A stretch of DNA of 64,000 nucleotides, from assembly GCF_023278565.1 (NCBI RefSeq), contig NC_064672.1:5084001-5148000 (forward strand), read 5' to 3'. A model generated the notes under the pieces. The model searched no databases and was not told the origin of the DNA. It was given only the letters and a program-made list of their open reading frames with translations. The position numbers and the translations under genes are program-made. The DNA comes from Colletotrichum lupini. Its lineage: Eukaryota > Ascomycota > Sordariomycetes > Glomerellales > Glomerellaceae. Each line of letters begins with the position of its first letter. The stretch's first letter is position 1. This document shows positions 11,344 to 22,558 of the stretch, one piece after another.

Positions 11344-12436
11344 CTAGAAGATGCCGGGCAGCAGGACAAACTTCTTCTTCTTGTATGTCTCGGGGAACTC
11401 CTTGCGGTACGCGCGCTCCTTGCCCTTGGCCCACTGGGCCATCTGGGCAGCGCCGATGATGATGAAGACGGCAACAGCCCAGCTGCGGCTGGTGATGATG
11501 ACGCCGATCCACGAGAGAATCTCAAACATGTAGTTGGGGCAGGTGACAAGGGAGAAGCCGTAGCCGCGTGGGATCTGGCGCTCGGTGCCGCCGCGGGAGC
11601 GCAGGCTGGCAAGGTTGAGGTGGACAATGGCGTTGGAGGCCTCGCCGAAAAGAAAGAGGATTGTGCCGATCACGTCGACGGCGTCGTTGCGGGCGAGGGC
11701 GGTGGGCGAGGTTGGCGAGTAGACGTGCCAAGCGCTGAGGAGGCCGGCAAAGGCCCAGTAGAAGAAGGAGTTCTTGAAGATGTTGCGGAGGGGCATGGTG
11801 TTGGCGGAGAACTTGTGCACGAAGAGGGTCTCGTATTCGCGCTTGAGGAAGTGGCCGAGGAACATGGCGAGGGTGAGGAGCTGGGTCGGCGAGAGGGCTT
11901 TCTTGGCGCCAGGGCCCGAGTAGATGTAGGGCCGCAGGCCGACGACGGCGATGTGGATGAGGATGGGTCCGAGGTACTCGATCACGAAGACGGTGCTCCA
12001 TGCCAATTGGGGTCCTGCGTAGAGAAAGGAGTCAGTTCCGATGTCTCGTCTATGTTCTTTTCAAACGCCTCTGTCTGGGACTGGGCGTTGGACAGCAACG
12101 TACCGAGATCCTTGACCAACACCTGGCCGGCAGAGATAACAGCCTCCTCGCTGCTAATCTGTGCCTTGCGGTTCTTCAGAGTCTTCTGGGTCGAGGGGTC
12201 GAAGAGACCGACGCGGTTGAAGTCGCTGAACCCTGCCTGGCGAGCAATGAGGTGCTTGACATCCTCGACGGTGGCATCGGCAGGGACTTCGATAGACTCG
12301 GGAAGCTTCTTGATCGGTTGCTTCGGTGCTGTGGAAACACGTGTAAGTAATTTTCTCAGGGCATTCAACACGGAGTGTATCTTGCGAGGAATCACTTACA
12401 GCGGTTGCTCAGCTTGAGCGTGATCTTGGCTGCCAT
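11344..12436 (-). CDS. TSC13: Very-long-chain enoyl-CoA reductase, TSC13 homologue
   Basis: Model: complement(join(11344..12014, 12104..12328, 12400..12436)), 310 aa, the same length as yeast Tsc13. Introns are 89 and 71 nt with GTACGT and GTAAGT donors; splicing gives the continuous reads NRSPKQPIKKLP and KDLGPQLAWSTVF. The N-terminal third is the ubiquitin-like fold found in this family. The rest is a multi-span steroid 5-alpha-reductase C-terminal domain with LGHFLKREYET and CPNYMFEILSWIG; the Lys near 145 and Tyr near 249 probably match the essential Lys and Tyr of yeast Tsc13. The enzyme does the last reduction of the fatty-acid elongation cycle in the ER membrane, feeding sphingolipid synthesis. 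It ends KKKKFVLLPGIF, a basic tail as in other members. Confidence 0.93.
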
Positions 12437-14020
12437 GGCTTCTGATTGTCCTGAGTAAGACGAGGGGTCGTCGCTGGGAATTTCGAAATGCACTTTTTGT
12501 GTCTGCCCGGGAAGCTTGGGATAGGAAGGGCTTCAACGGTGCTGGATTTCGGAGCAGTTGTTGAGAAGCTACTGCACGGCCGCTCGATGTGCCTCGGGAT
12601 GGGTGGGGTTCTGATGCATTGGCATATTTTGAGTTTGTACCTTGTAGGTGCATAATGCTTCTCTATGCATGGAGGTCGGGCGCATCACTTTAAACGGCAC
12701 AAATAACTAACATCATTCAGTCCTGGCCGCCCGTGACGACACCTCGTCTATGAACTGGCGCAAATGGCTTTGCTATAGAAATTTTAGCCAGTAATTCACA
12801 GAATTCTACTATACTTCTAACATCTTGAGAAGACGCCTTAAGGTTTCCAAGACCTTTGGTTCTCGTATCAAAGCCGCCTGGACACAGTCCCTTCAGGGTT
12901 CTCGAAATGGCACCTCAGCTAACAGTGAATTTAAGGACCTTGCTTGCCCCCCTATAGGGCTTGGGGCTGGAGATTTTTGGCATCGGGATCTGCTCATGCT
13001 GACTCTGGGGCCTCTGGTGTTTCCCTTAATCATGCCACTTTTGATCCTTCTCGAGACGGTTCGTTGTGCGACCACGGACTTTGAAGATGCGGCCTTCGAG
13101 ACCAGGTGGACTGTTCAGGACAACCTTGACCTCGGTCGTGATTTGCCCTAGGATCTTGGGGGCCAAGTATTCAAAACAGTCCCCTTTCACTCAGAAATCC
13201 ACCGCACTGATGACCCAGCCGAGTGTAACTCATGCTACACCGCAGTGTTTGGAGTTGCTGTTGGCTTTGTCTTTGCTTGTCTCCTCATGGTCTTTTTTTC
13301 TGGCAACTTCATCTTCTGCCGAGGAATTTCTGTCGAGTGCTCCCACGAAACAATTATTCGAGAGCCTTTGTATCTGGTCGCAACAAGAAGAGATGGTCCT
13401 CGAGAGGTCGAGAGGTCCTCGAAGGACCTTGGGTCCTGAGTTTTCAGTGAATCTTTACAGGCCATGCCCTGTTTATTGTGATCGCATTTTGTAGTATCAA
13501 AACGACTGTTCAAAGTTGGTTCAAGAAGAACAGCCTTTGGCCGACCGTCTGGTCGATACAGAGAGCGTGCGTGAGAAGGTGCCTGCCTTCCGTTAGTCAA
13601 GGTGCACCCACACCATGCCTCCCACCTCCCACCTCCCACTACTCCAGTCCACGAATCTTCCCTTCCTTTGCCCTGCCTCCGGCTCCAACCCTTTGATTTC
13701 TACCTCTCCTTTTAACTCCTTACCGTCGAGTATCCCCCCAGTTCTAGTGGTTCGAGTGATCCACCTCTCCCCAAGAGAGTGAGCACTCAATCACTTTCAC
13801 CATCCATTCACGCATTTACACAACATCGCCGATTAACATCACATCACCTACGAGTACGATTAAAAGAATTTCATTCTCTGAGCGTGAGCAAAACACTATT
13901 CCCATTCGTTATTCCACATACCGACAATAGTTTTTCAGCAGCATAGCAGCATAGCAGCATCGCTCTCGCCCAACTGCCGACAAGCAGACTTTCTTCTCAG
14001 AGCCCTTCAAAGCGTCCAAA
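12437..14020. other. Intergenic region, no supported gene
   Basis: Left part is the TSC13 promoter. Open frames at 12825-13151 and 13066-13494 (plus) have no recognisable domain, and overlapping frames exist on the other strand. Around 13600-13720 the sequence is C/T-rich. A short tandem AGCAGCAT run sits near 13937-13960, just upstream of the next gene. Confidence 0.4.
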
Positions 14021-15238
14021 ATGACTAGTCTGGGTGCCACTCCGGAGTTTATTCCGGGACGTCCTTTCCACCTTGGACTGGCAAAATGCTCCACGAACGC
14101 CAACAGGACCATCATGCCCTCCAACCGAGAGACACTTTCCTTGCGGCGACAACGCAGCCGGAAAGTCCAGCCCAAGGTCATAAACGTCCCGTCTTCCCCT
14201 ACAGCTTCATCCAGCACAAGCCAACACTCAACAGAGACATCGAGTTCTGCTTTTGACGGCGTCGAAAATTGCAAAGACCACATCCATTCATCAAAGAACG
14301 ACATACCCCCCGGCACGCCCACAGCTCCAGCAGCAGACCGAAGACGCCAGATACAGCTGCATCATATCCCAGTCTATCACAGTCGCGTCTTTCACACTCG
14401 ACCCCCTCCGAACGCACCAACGGGGCCTGCAGCCGATAGGAGACAACTAACGAAGCTTGCCCCAGTGCCTCTTCAAGTGCCCCCTCAAGCCGTACCCAGT
14501 CATTGCCAGTCTAAGGTCTGGCGGAGCCCCAAAACGGAGTTGACGGACGCGTTCACAAGAGTGCAGCTCGAAATGCAACGCCTTGACTTCAGCAAGTCGC
14601 CTGCTGCCCCTGCCACATTCGAGGAGTACTTGGAAGTTGTACTAGCCGAGAAAGACCGCAAGATACGACTAAACGCCGCCATGTTACAGGTCATTAGGTT
14701 GAAGACAGAACAACAGAAGAAGGCGCGACAGGAAGGCGGCGGCTCAGGCCATACTTCCAACAGAGAACCAGCCTCGATGCAAGATCCGACCTCCGATGCA
14801 AAGCCGAATCTAGCCACTGCCAATCCATTGTATGGAGCTGATCCTTGCTGGAACATTCAGTACACCAAAACGACGGACAGGGCACAAGATCGATATGCTG
14901 AATGGCCGACGCTTTCGGTGTATAAGGACGCGAGTCGCAGGGCTTTGAACAACAAATGTCTGCCTCCTCCAAGACAGCGCAACGTTCGGGACCGAACACA
15001 CATGGCACTTGGAGATGCGGCGTGGGAAGAGCGAGCACCGGTTCACCAAGAACATGTTATCGGCTTGGACGACAGAAGGGGCATCTTCTCACTTGGGAAC
15101 GATGCTTCGGCCGAGACTGATCCAAGTCAACACATAGACCCGAAGAGCCTCAACGACTGGACTCGAGAAATCATTGACGAAATTATCCTTGAGATAGAGG
15201 GCGACGAGACAACGATCACGGACGAAGACAAAGCTTAG
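14021..15238 (+). CDS. Hypothetical protein, 405 aa
   Basis: One uninterrupted frame starting at AAAATGACT, which is the first Met after a C/T-rich leader. I do not recognise the protein. The N-terminal 80 residues are Ser/Thr/Arg-rich and likely disordered, and 100-180 are Pro-rich. Residues about 182-240 form a predicted helix or coiled coil (TFEEYLEVVLAEKDRKIRL, then LKTEQQKKARQEG). The C-terminus is acidic (DEIILEIEGDETT). No signal peptide or membrane span is seen. Frame length and codon use argue for a real gene, but expression evidence is absent. Confidence 0.6.
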   Translation: MTSLGATPEFIPGRPFHLGLAKCSTNANRTIMPSNRETLSLRRQRSRKVQPKVINVPSSPTASSSTSQHSTETSSSAFDGVENCKDHIHSSKNDIPPGTPTAPAADRRRQIQLHHIPVYHSRVFHTRPPPNAPTGPAADRRQLTKLAPVPLQVPPQAVPSHCQSKVWRSPKTELTDAFTRVQLEMQRLDFSKSPAAPATFEEYLEVVLAEKDRKIRLNAAMLQVIRLKTEQQKKARQEGGGSGHTSNREPASMQDPTSDAKPNLATANPLYGADPCWNIQYTKTTDRAQDRYAEWPTLSVYKDASRRALNNKCLPPPRQRNVRDRTHMALGDAAWEERAPVHQEHVIGLDDRRGIFSLGNDASAETDPSQHIDPKSLNDWTREIIDEIILEIEGDETTITDEDKA

Positions 15239-16060
15239 GCAGCGTTGAACAAGAGAAGAAAGAGATGCTGTCGAAGTCAATCGATATAAGAGGCAGAAAG
15301 AGGAGGTGGAATGAAGACATTTTATATGTCTCTATTGCATTGGAACAGAGTTTGCAGTTGGTAAAAGCCAGTGCTGACTATGGATTGAATATGCCGAATT
15401 GGCTTTCGACGAGGTCATTATTGGTGGCCAGAACACCTGGAAGGAAACAAAGACGTACGATGCATGGAGAATATCGACCTTCATTGCCGGTTTTGGGCTG
15501 CCAAAGACTAGCGGGAATTCTTTTGAGTAGCTAGGGCTGTCGGACCAAGTCTAACTTGGATTCCGTATTGCGCAAAGGACAGAGATACGAGGAGGTTATT
15601 CAGAGAGCAAGTAGCCTCAAGGGTAGCATAGGCTTAGCGCAATTATACAATTTCTCAAGCAACTCCCATCCACCATGAGAGGTGTGCGTCAGCTCTTTTC
15701 TTTATGCACTTCTGCAGCAAACCGATGTTCCATGGTGCTTTGTGAGGTTTGTATGTTAACAGTAGCAAAATGGCCTCGGAGTGTCCATGACACTGAAAGA
15801 GCTTGCAGCATGCGCTTGAATGGCAAGTTTCGTTGTTAATTGTAAGAAAAGTGTGGTCCGAATGTTGTGATACGATGAACCTACCTTATGCAACGATTGA
15901 GATGCAATGTCTGGGTTGAGGTAGCAATATCTAGGTTGTTTGTGACTAACGTCGCATGCCCCTCTTTGAGTGAGTCGGAAGAACCTTAAAGAAGAAGAAG
16001 CTCGTTCCTGGCAGGAGCAACAGCCAGGGCCACCTTCTAAGGTAAGGTACCTACCACCTA
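15239..16060. other. Intergenic region left of the inverted-repeat element
   Basis: No gene recognised. The right end carries copies of the GGTAAGGTA/GGTACCTACC motif directly against the TA that flanks the element at 16061. Confidence 0.4.
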
Positions 16061-16132
16061 AGACTCCACCCCACACGACGGATCACCCCCTACGACAGAT
16101 CACCCAATTCGGCCAGATTTAGCCAAAACCAC
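16061..16132 (+). repeat. Left terminal inverted repeat
   Basis: 44 bp perfect, about 72 bp imperfect match to the right end in inverted orientation. GC-rich, in contrast to the core. Confidence 0.88.
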
Positions 16133-16776
16133 TCTTCCATATATATATGAATAATTAAAAAATAAATATTTTAAAAAACACACAAGCTATAAAAAAATAT
16201 AATTAGTATAGAAAAATATTTAGAAAAAATCATTTCATATTATATTATATAATAATATTAGATTTAAAATATGCTTTCTAATATTAATATTTACTAATAA
16301 TTTCTATATAAATACTAACATTCTACTTTATTATATAACTCTTTTATTTATTAAAATTTTTTTAAAGTTAATTATTTTTAATAGATTTAAATTAAACTTA
16401 TATAAATAGTTTTTTATTAGTAATATAAGTATTATTATATAGAAATATTAAGTTATATTATAATAAGTAGTATTTATAAAAACTTGAATCTTCTAAGCTT
16501 ATGTAATTATTATAACGCTAAGAATAGTATATTTAAGCTTAGAAAAACATTTAAAAAATTACAGTATTTTAAAATACTTAGCTTTATTTATTTTTCATAA
16601 AGTTAGAAATCGTATTTTTATATAGTAAAAAACGTTATATTGAATTTGATGATATCTTAATAATCATAATAAATTATAAATTATAAAAATTATTTTAGTA
16701 GGAAAACTATATATTATATATCTAAGAGTAGTTTTTAAATATTTTTAATATTATAAAATGAAGTAGGTAGAATTAG

Positions 16777-16848
16777 TGGTTTTTGACTGAATTGTACTGA
16801 ATTAGGTGATCTGTCGTAGGGGGTGATCCGTCGTGTGGGGTGGAGTCT
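16777..16848 (-). repeat. Right terminal inverted repeat
   Basis: Inverted partner of the left end. The first mismatch inward is a C-to-T type difference, consistent with RIP or deamination. Confidence 0.88.
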
Positions 16849-17271
16849 TACCTACCTTGAGGTACCTAAGGGGGAAAAGGTACCTCTTTAGCTCAGGAGC
16901 TTCTTCCACCGAGGTTCAGCCGTGGGGTGCAGGGCAGGAACGAGCAAAGGTGGAGGGCTCCAACCCAATGCGGTGAGAAGTGGGGATTTCAGCCTCTCGC
17001 TTTCTGCTTGCTGTCCTCCCACCTCTCGCCATCAAACCTTTCCTCCACACAAATACCTTACCTGCTTCGCCCTCCCTCCTCCTCTTCTCTCAACGACCCC
17101 AACCACCTTCAATACCATCTTCCTTCCTCTTGCGCGTCCTCTTCCCGGCATTGTATTTACTTTTCTCCAGGAGCGCATTGGTTCGCGGCTTGACTTTTGT
17201 TTCCTTTCCGTTCTCCCAAAGACGCGAAGTCAAAGCTTGGTTGCGTCTTTTACGCAACCCTCATAACCGAG
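16849..17271 (+). promoter_or_regulatory. SCD6 promoter and 5' leader
   Basis: Starts with TACCTACC/GGTACCTAAGG motif copies next to the TIR element, then becomes strongly C/T-rich (about 17000-17150), as in many fungal leaders. Open frames here have no domain. Confidence 0.5.
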
Positions 17272-19312
17272 ATGTCAGAATTCTTAGGGTACGAAGACCT
17301 GGGGACCCTCCCAATCCCAAGCGCAATTTCGCTCGACATCCTTGCTGACCACATACACGTATATATAGATCTCGCATCTCCCTCATCTCCAAGAGCGACA
17401 TTCGGTAAGGACTTGGAGGACTCTGCACTGCTCCCCAGTCCCCTTGCTCATCGCCTCTAGATATGTCGGCGTTCTTCACGAGATCAACTCAGACGAATCT
17501 ACCGTCTCGCTCGAGAATGTTCGCTCCTTCGGAACCGAGGGTCGAAGGAACAGACCCGAAGAAGAGATAGCACCCTCCGACCAGGTTTATGACTACATCA
17601 TTTTCCGTGGCAGCGATGTCAAAGACTTGAAGATCGAAGACCACCCAGGCATCAAGGAGAACAAGCCTCCTGCCATGCCTGAGGACCCTGCCATTGTCAA
17701 CGTAAGTATTACTTCCGCGTACCTACTCTTCCTAGACGCATTTTATGATGAAATATTGCGGATGTAAATCTTTATCGTCTTGTCGGAAAAGCGCAACTTA
17801 CACGATGTCGAAATTTCCGTTGCCTTCCTTCTGAATCAAAGCGTCACTTCTTCTCAAATTGTTTGATACAATGTATCAAAACATGGCTAATTATGATGCG
17901 CATTACAGGCTCGTCCTCGTCCTGGCCAGGGACCCAACAACCAGCCGCCTCCCGCGCCTGGATTCGGTCAACCTCCTTTCCAGAACAACTTTTATCCCCC
18001 ACCTGGCCCATGGGGTCCCGCCCCTGGTCCAGGCCGCGGTGGTCCCGTTCCTCCCGCTGGCATGGGCGGCATGCCCTATCCTCCTCCGCCAGGATGGTTC
18101 CCTCCCGGTCCCCCGGGCCAAGGCTTCCCTCCCGGCCCTGAACAGTGGAACAACTACAACAACTACCCTCCCGGCCCCCGTGGACCTGCGGGCCCTGGCG
18201 GACCTCACGGTCCTGGTGGTGTACCTGGTCAGGCTCCTGAGAACCGTGGCACTCCCGGTCCTCAAGATGGAAAGCCTGCACCGATTGGCGCTGCTGGTGA
18301 CAAGCAGAAGGCCGCCACCCCGGCCGCCCAAGGTGCACCAAGCGAACCAAAGACGGCACCACCGCCTGGGTTCCAGGCACCCGCTCCTACGCCCCCTGTC
18401 GACTCGAAGCCCTCTGTGGCAGAGGTCAAGGCAACTGCTGCATCTTTGAACGCAGCTGGCCCCACCAAGCCTGTCGAGCTTCCTGTGCCTACAGGACCGA
18501 AGAACATCGGCCGCGTCCAGCCCGTCATTCCTCTGGCTGGCTCTATGCCGAAGGCCTTCCCAGTGCCTGTGAACGATAGCAACGCTGCGCAATCTGCTCT
18601 TAAGGCTGCCGCGGCGCCGACCGCCGCTTCTGTCCGCGATGCGACTGAGGCAGCAAAGGCCGCCGTCGCTTTGGCTATGGCGAACATGAATGCTGGCAAC
18701 GTTGCAGTTCCGGCCGCCCCCCAGGGCAATGGCAATGCGATGGACAACTTGACTAAGAAGGTCAATGAAATGAGGGTCAACGCCGCCCGAACAACTCAGC
18801 CAGGAGGCGGTCGGGGCCGTGGCCGCGGTGGCCGCCAAGGTTCGGCACAGGGTCAGGGCCAGGCTAAGGTCGACGTCCCAGATGCGGACTTTGACTTTGC
18901 TCAAGCCAATGCGAAGTTCAACAAGGACGACCTGGTGAAGGAGGCGATCGCTGGATCCCCTCTGAACGAGACTCCTACCAACGGACCTGCAGCCGAAGTG
19001 CCCGCTCCCGAGGTCGCGGGCACAAACCCGCCGATTGCCTACAACAAGACCCGATCATTCTTCGACAACATCTCGAGCGAGGCTAAAGATCGGGCAGACA
19101 ACAACGGTCAGAAGCCCGGCGGCCGTGAATGGCGCGGCGAGGAACAACGCAAGAATATGGAGACCTTCGGTCAAGGCAGTGTCGACGGCGGATACAGAGG
19201 CTACCGGGGCAGAGGTCGTGGTCGCGGCCGTGGCTTTGGTGGCGGTCGTGGTGGAAGAGGCAGCTACCGTGGTCGTGGTGGCCAAGGTGCCCCGTCTCCG
19301 GCTGCGAACTAG
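17272..19312 (+). CDS. SCD6: SCD6/LSM14/Sum2 homologue, RNP-granule translation repressor
   Basis: Model: join(17272..17288, 17369..17404, 17461..17701, 17909..19312), 565 aa. The first two coding exons are only 17 and 36 nt, but splicing gives the exact LSM14 N-terminus MSEFLGSRISLISKSDIRY. Domain order is textbook for the family: divergent Lsm domain (1-85), Pro/Gly-rich linker, FDF motif (about 424, DADFDFAQANAKF), FFD box (about 475, YNKTRSFFDNIS), TFG box (about 512, NMETFGQGS), and an RGG/RGRGRG tail (from about 522) with an earlier RGRGRGG patch. In yeast Scd6 binds eIF4G through RGG repeats and Dhh1/Edc3 partners through FDF/Lsm, blocking translation and promoting decapping in P-bodies. 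Intron 3 is 207 nt, long for this window. Confidence 0.94.
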
Positions 19313-20398
19313 ACGCCTCTTGAACCAGGGCATCGCCAACGGTTCCGCATGCTGCTTGGAGCAATATGTCTCCGGACACTGCGATTTCGGATCGGGCGAA
19401 GGGCTCACGATTTTAATGGACGTAACTCGATTTTTGAATGGAGCACGCGTCCTTTCAAGACATGCCAATCATGCAACACTTTATACGATGTATTATCATT
19501 CCTCGATTCTCGATTTTTCTCGGATTCCCTTGGCGATGGAGCACTGGGCAGGCAAGTCCTCTGCATTGGTTTTGCCAGATGGGCAGGAATCATAGGACTG
19601 CTATTTTGACACGCATGGGATCGGAAGGAGTTTGGCAAGTGGTAGCCGCAAGCGATGGGAGCTGCGGTCTCACGAATGCGCGGTGACGACAAAAAGGGAA
19701 TATCAGGCGTGGGTAGCTAGCATTGACTTCTCGTTTACTCGTTGGATCGGGGGACAACCCGGAACAACACGATATGATAGCAGAGACAGGTCTTCTACCT
19801 GGCATTCGAAAGGGAGCATGAGTGCCCTGATGGCCTGAATTCAAGCGATCAGAATTGGAGAAGGTACGAGAATAAGAGGATTTCTTTTGGTGGTAGAACC
19901 TAGAATCAGGCGACGTGGATAGACTCTGGGTCTTCCATCATCGAATGCAATCACGCCAACCACCAATTCTCAAGTGCACCTATTCACCCATCCTATTGTG
20001 AGAATGTTGGCAGAATCTGAAGTGAAGGATGCGGACAAAGCCATGAAAGCTAGGTCATTACACCACCCGGCTTGAAAAAGTCTCACGTCAATTGGATCGG
20101 ACACCTCTCAAGTGTATTTGCCCTGCTGGTGCCGGAGATAGGTCGCTGGTGCGGATACTGGAGACAGGTTGTGAATTGATGTATAAAATTTGCCCCGCCA
20201 CACCCCGCCAGACGTCATGCACATCAGTCAGACACGTTTTCGGCGTGACGCACTCTGCCTGTAAACCTCTAGTAGGCACACAAGACTTCTGCCACTATCG
20301 GCAAACAGTTCTGAAGAAAAAACCCCCACGACAACAATAATTACCCTCCATTACTTACCTCACCACTGAGAAGCTCGCGCCGATTGAATCATTGCGCA
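19313..20398. other. SCD6 3' region and RQC1 promoter
   Basis: No gene supported. Several short frames on both strands overlap without domains; likely 3' UTR on the left and promoter on the right. Confidence 0.45.
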
Positions 20399-22558
20399 AT
20401 GTCAAGCCGTCAGCTACGCAAGCTGCAAAAGCAGCGGGAGCTCGAACAGCTCCAAGAAGCCCAGGCCACCGCAGACGAGTCCAGCGAAGAGGAACCCGAG
20501 CCCGCGCCCATCAAGCCCCGACAGATTTTGTTTGCAGCTCTCGGCGGTGATGACGATGATGAAGACGACGAGGAGAAGTCTGATGATGCGCAAGACGAGC
20601 CGGAGCCGGAGCCGGAAGTATTCCCGCAGCCTGCGAAGAAGAAGAACAAGAAAAAGAAGAAGAAGACCAAGAAGGCTGCGGCCCAGGACGAATCCCCCAA
20701 ACCAACCGACGACAAGGAGGATGAGATTGATCGGGCTCTTCAGGAGCTCAATATAGCCCGCAATGCTAGCACCGATGCCTCGGACAACCTTGCCCAACGC
20801 AGCCGCGATATCGACGACCTGTTGCAGATCAACACTCAATACCTGAGAGCGATCCACGAGATGCGAGCTCTCTTCGGAAAGGAGGCCATCCAAGCTGCCC
20901 AAGATGAGGAGAGAGCCGAGCAGGAGGCGGCGCGCCGACAACGAGGCCCGACTCAGCAGGTCGATCTGGAGACGGCGCTTCGGGGGGACCCACGCAAGAA
21001 GCTGCCTGAGATATCGCTGCGACGTAATGTATTCATTCAAGGCAAGGATACGTGGCCTCGCGCTACTGCCGTGGGCCTGGTCATGAAGGAGATCAGGAAA
21101 GGCGCCGATGGTCTTACCGAGTTCGCCTTTGTCCACGAGAAGGCCTACGACAACGTTCAGATCATGTTCTTCAGCTGCGTTCAGCTTGGCGACCCCATGC
21201 AGATGGTGAATCTATTGATACGGTATCCCTATCACATCTCGACTTTGCTCCAAGTAAGCAAGGTTGCCATTCAGGACCAGAATCAGTCACTAGCTGCAGA
21301 CCTCTGCGAGCGAGCACTCTTCACATTCGGTCGATCCACGACATCCGCTTTTAGACAGAAATTGGAGCAGGGCAAGGCTCGACTGGACTTCCGCCGCCCC
21401 GAGAACCGCGAGCTCTGGCTGGCAGGATATACGTATCTCAAGAGCCTCATCCGCAAGGGCACGTATAGGACGGCTCTAGAGTGGGCCAAGCTTCTCTTCA
21501 GTCTCAACCCGAATGATCCTTATGGTATGAAGTATTTCATTCATACTCTGGCAATACGAGCACGTCAAGCGCAGTGGCTCATTGAGTTTCTCAACACTGG
21601 CGAATTTGTGGCGGACGAGACGGATGATACCTACATCAAGCAGACAATGGTTCTCGCCAAGCTTCAGGTGGGCGATGCGGAGGGAGCAAAAATGGCTGCA
21701 GTGGCCGGCATGGAGCGGTTGCCGTGGCTATACTGTGCCCTATTCCAAGCGCTGAACCTGGAAGCGCCGCCTCCTCTGTGGGGAGTTCGACCTGACACGG
21801 ACGAGCGCGAGTTCTGGACGAAGCTGTACGTTCACCAGGCCAAGGACATTTGGAACAATACGCAAGCAATCGATTTGCTCAAAGAGGCCGTCAAGCTTGC
21901 GAAGAAGCCGACAGAGACACTCCCCGAGGATATGCCGGCAACAACCCGTACAGCGAGATGGACATGGCTGGAAGATACTCCGGCCCTGTTGAGTGGCATC
22001 CCAAGGGCCATTCTCACCCAGGAGCCAAACTACGCCTTCGATCCGCTCCCACCTCTGGAGGATGAGAACATCTTTACGAGTGAGGGAGTCCGGATGCCGT
22101 GGCGTCAAGACAATGGGCAGGGTGGAGGCATGCTCGCCCAAGAGCGAGCACTCCTCAACATGCTTCGCAGACAGCGTCAGCGAGCAGATGCCCGGGGCGC
22201 TGGAGCCGGCGCGGCCGCAGGAGCTGGTGCTATGGCAGGAATGATGGGCGCGTTCCCCGAAGACGACGATGACGCTGGCGATGGCGACTTTGGTGATGCA
22301 TGGGAGGGAGCATTCTCTGAAGGTGAAGGCGACGATGATGATGACGGTTTTCTAGAGGGGGCAGGAGGGCAGCCTCCATCGGCCGGCGTGGTGCAGCGGC
22401 TTGCTGACTTGCTGGCGTCTATGATACCCGGCGGCTGGCCGACTGAGCCAACCGTCGACGATGAGGCGGAAAGCACGGATGAGGAAATGCCGCCTCTGGT
22501 TGACGGCGATGAGGATGCTGATGGTGATCAGGCACGTCGACAGCCTGGGGCGAACTAA
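20399..22558 (+). CDS. RQC1: Ribosome quality control complex subunit 1 / TCF25 homologue
   Basis: Single exon, 719 aa. The Met at 20399 (GCGCAATGTC) is preferred over one five codons upstream because it begins the conserved MSSRQLRKLQKQRELEQLQE. Residues 25-110 alternate acidic stretches and a poly-Lys run (KKKNKKKKKKTKK). The Tcf25 domain covers about 230-600, with AYDNVQIMFFSCVQLGDPMQ, YPYHISTLLQ, FRRPENRELWLAGY and LSLNPNDPYGMKYFI-type repeats. The tail is very acidic (EDDDDAGDGD, GDDDDDG). Rqc1 is part of the RQC with Ltn1, Rqc2 and Cdc48 on 60S subunits that hold stalled nascent chains. Human TCF25 was first named as a transcription factor. Confidence 0.93.
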   Translation: MSSRQLRKLQKQRELEQLQEAQATADESSEEEPEPAPIKPRQILFAALGGDDDDEDDEEKSDDAQDEPEPEPEVFPQPAKKKNKKKKKKTKKAAAQDESPKPTDDKEDEIDRALQELNIARNASTDASDNLAQRSRDIDDLLQINTQYLRAIHEMRALFGKEAIQAAQDEERAEQEAARRQRGPTQQVDLETALRGDPRKKLPEISLRRNVFIQGKDTWPRATAVGLVMKEIRKGADGLTEFAFVHEKAYDNVQIMFFSCVQLGDPMQMVNLLIRYPYHISTLLQVSKVAIQDQNQSLAADLCERALFTFGRSTTSAFRQKLEQGKARLDFRRPENRELWLAGYTYLKSLIRKGTYRTALEWAKLLFSLNPNDPYGMKYFIHTLAIRARQAQWLIEFLNTGEFVADETDDTYIKQTMVLAKLQVGDAEGAKMAAVAGMERLPWLYCALFQALNLEAPPPLWGVRPDTDEREFWTKLYVHQAKDIWNNTQAIDLLKEAVKLAKKPTETLPEDMPATTRTARWTWLEDTPALLSGIPRAILTQEPNYAFDPLPPLEDENIFTSEGVRMPWRQDNGQGGGMLAQERALLNMLRRQRQRADARGAGAGAAAGAGAMAGMMGAFPEDDDDAGDGDFGDAWEGAFSEGEGDDDDDGFLEGAGGQPPSAGVVQRLADLLASMIPGGWPTEPTVDDEAESTDEEMPPLVDGDEDADGDQARRQPGAN

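Larger units (their letters stand above)
16061..16848. mobile_element. Non-autonomous TIR element (Tc1/mariner-like MITE) with RIP-like A+T core
   Basis: The 788-bp element starts AGACTCCACCCCACACGACG and ends with its exact inverse. The first 44 bp (16061-16104) are identical to the reverse complement of 16805-16848. After one C/T difference, similarity continues imperfectly to about 72 bp. Each end is flanked by the dinucleotide TA (16059-16060 and 16849-16850), the target duplication of Tc1/mariner elements. The interior, about 16135-16780, is almost only A and T with no coding frame. Class and non-autonomy are inferred from structure. It lies about 420 bp upstream of SCD6. Confidence 0.8.

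Noticed and set aside
11191..12417. 408-codon plus-strand frame opposite TSC13
   Set aside because: Shadow of the TSC13 exons; crosses both TSC13 introns and has no domain.
12825..13494. Two plus-strand frames with hydrophobic stretches between TSC13 and the 405-aa gene
   Set aside because: No conserved motif, no convincing splice link, competing minus-strand frames.
17903..18904. 333-codon minus-strand frame opposite SCD6
   Set aside because: Antisense of the Pro/Gly/Ala-rich part of SCD6; composition is an echo of that.
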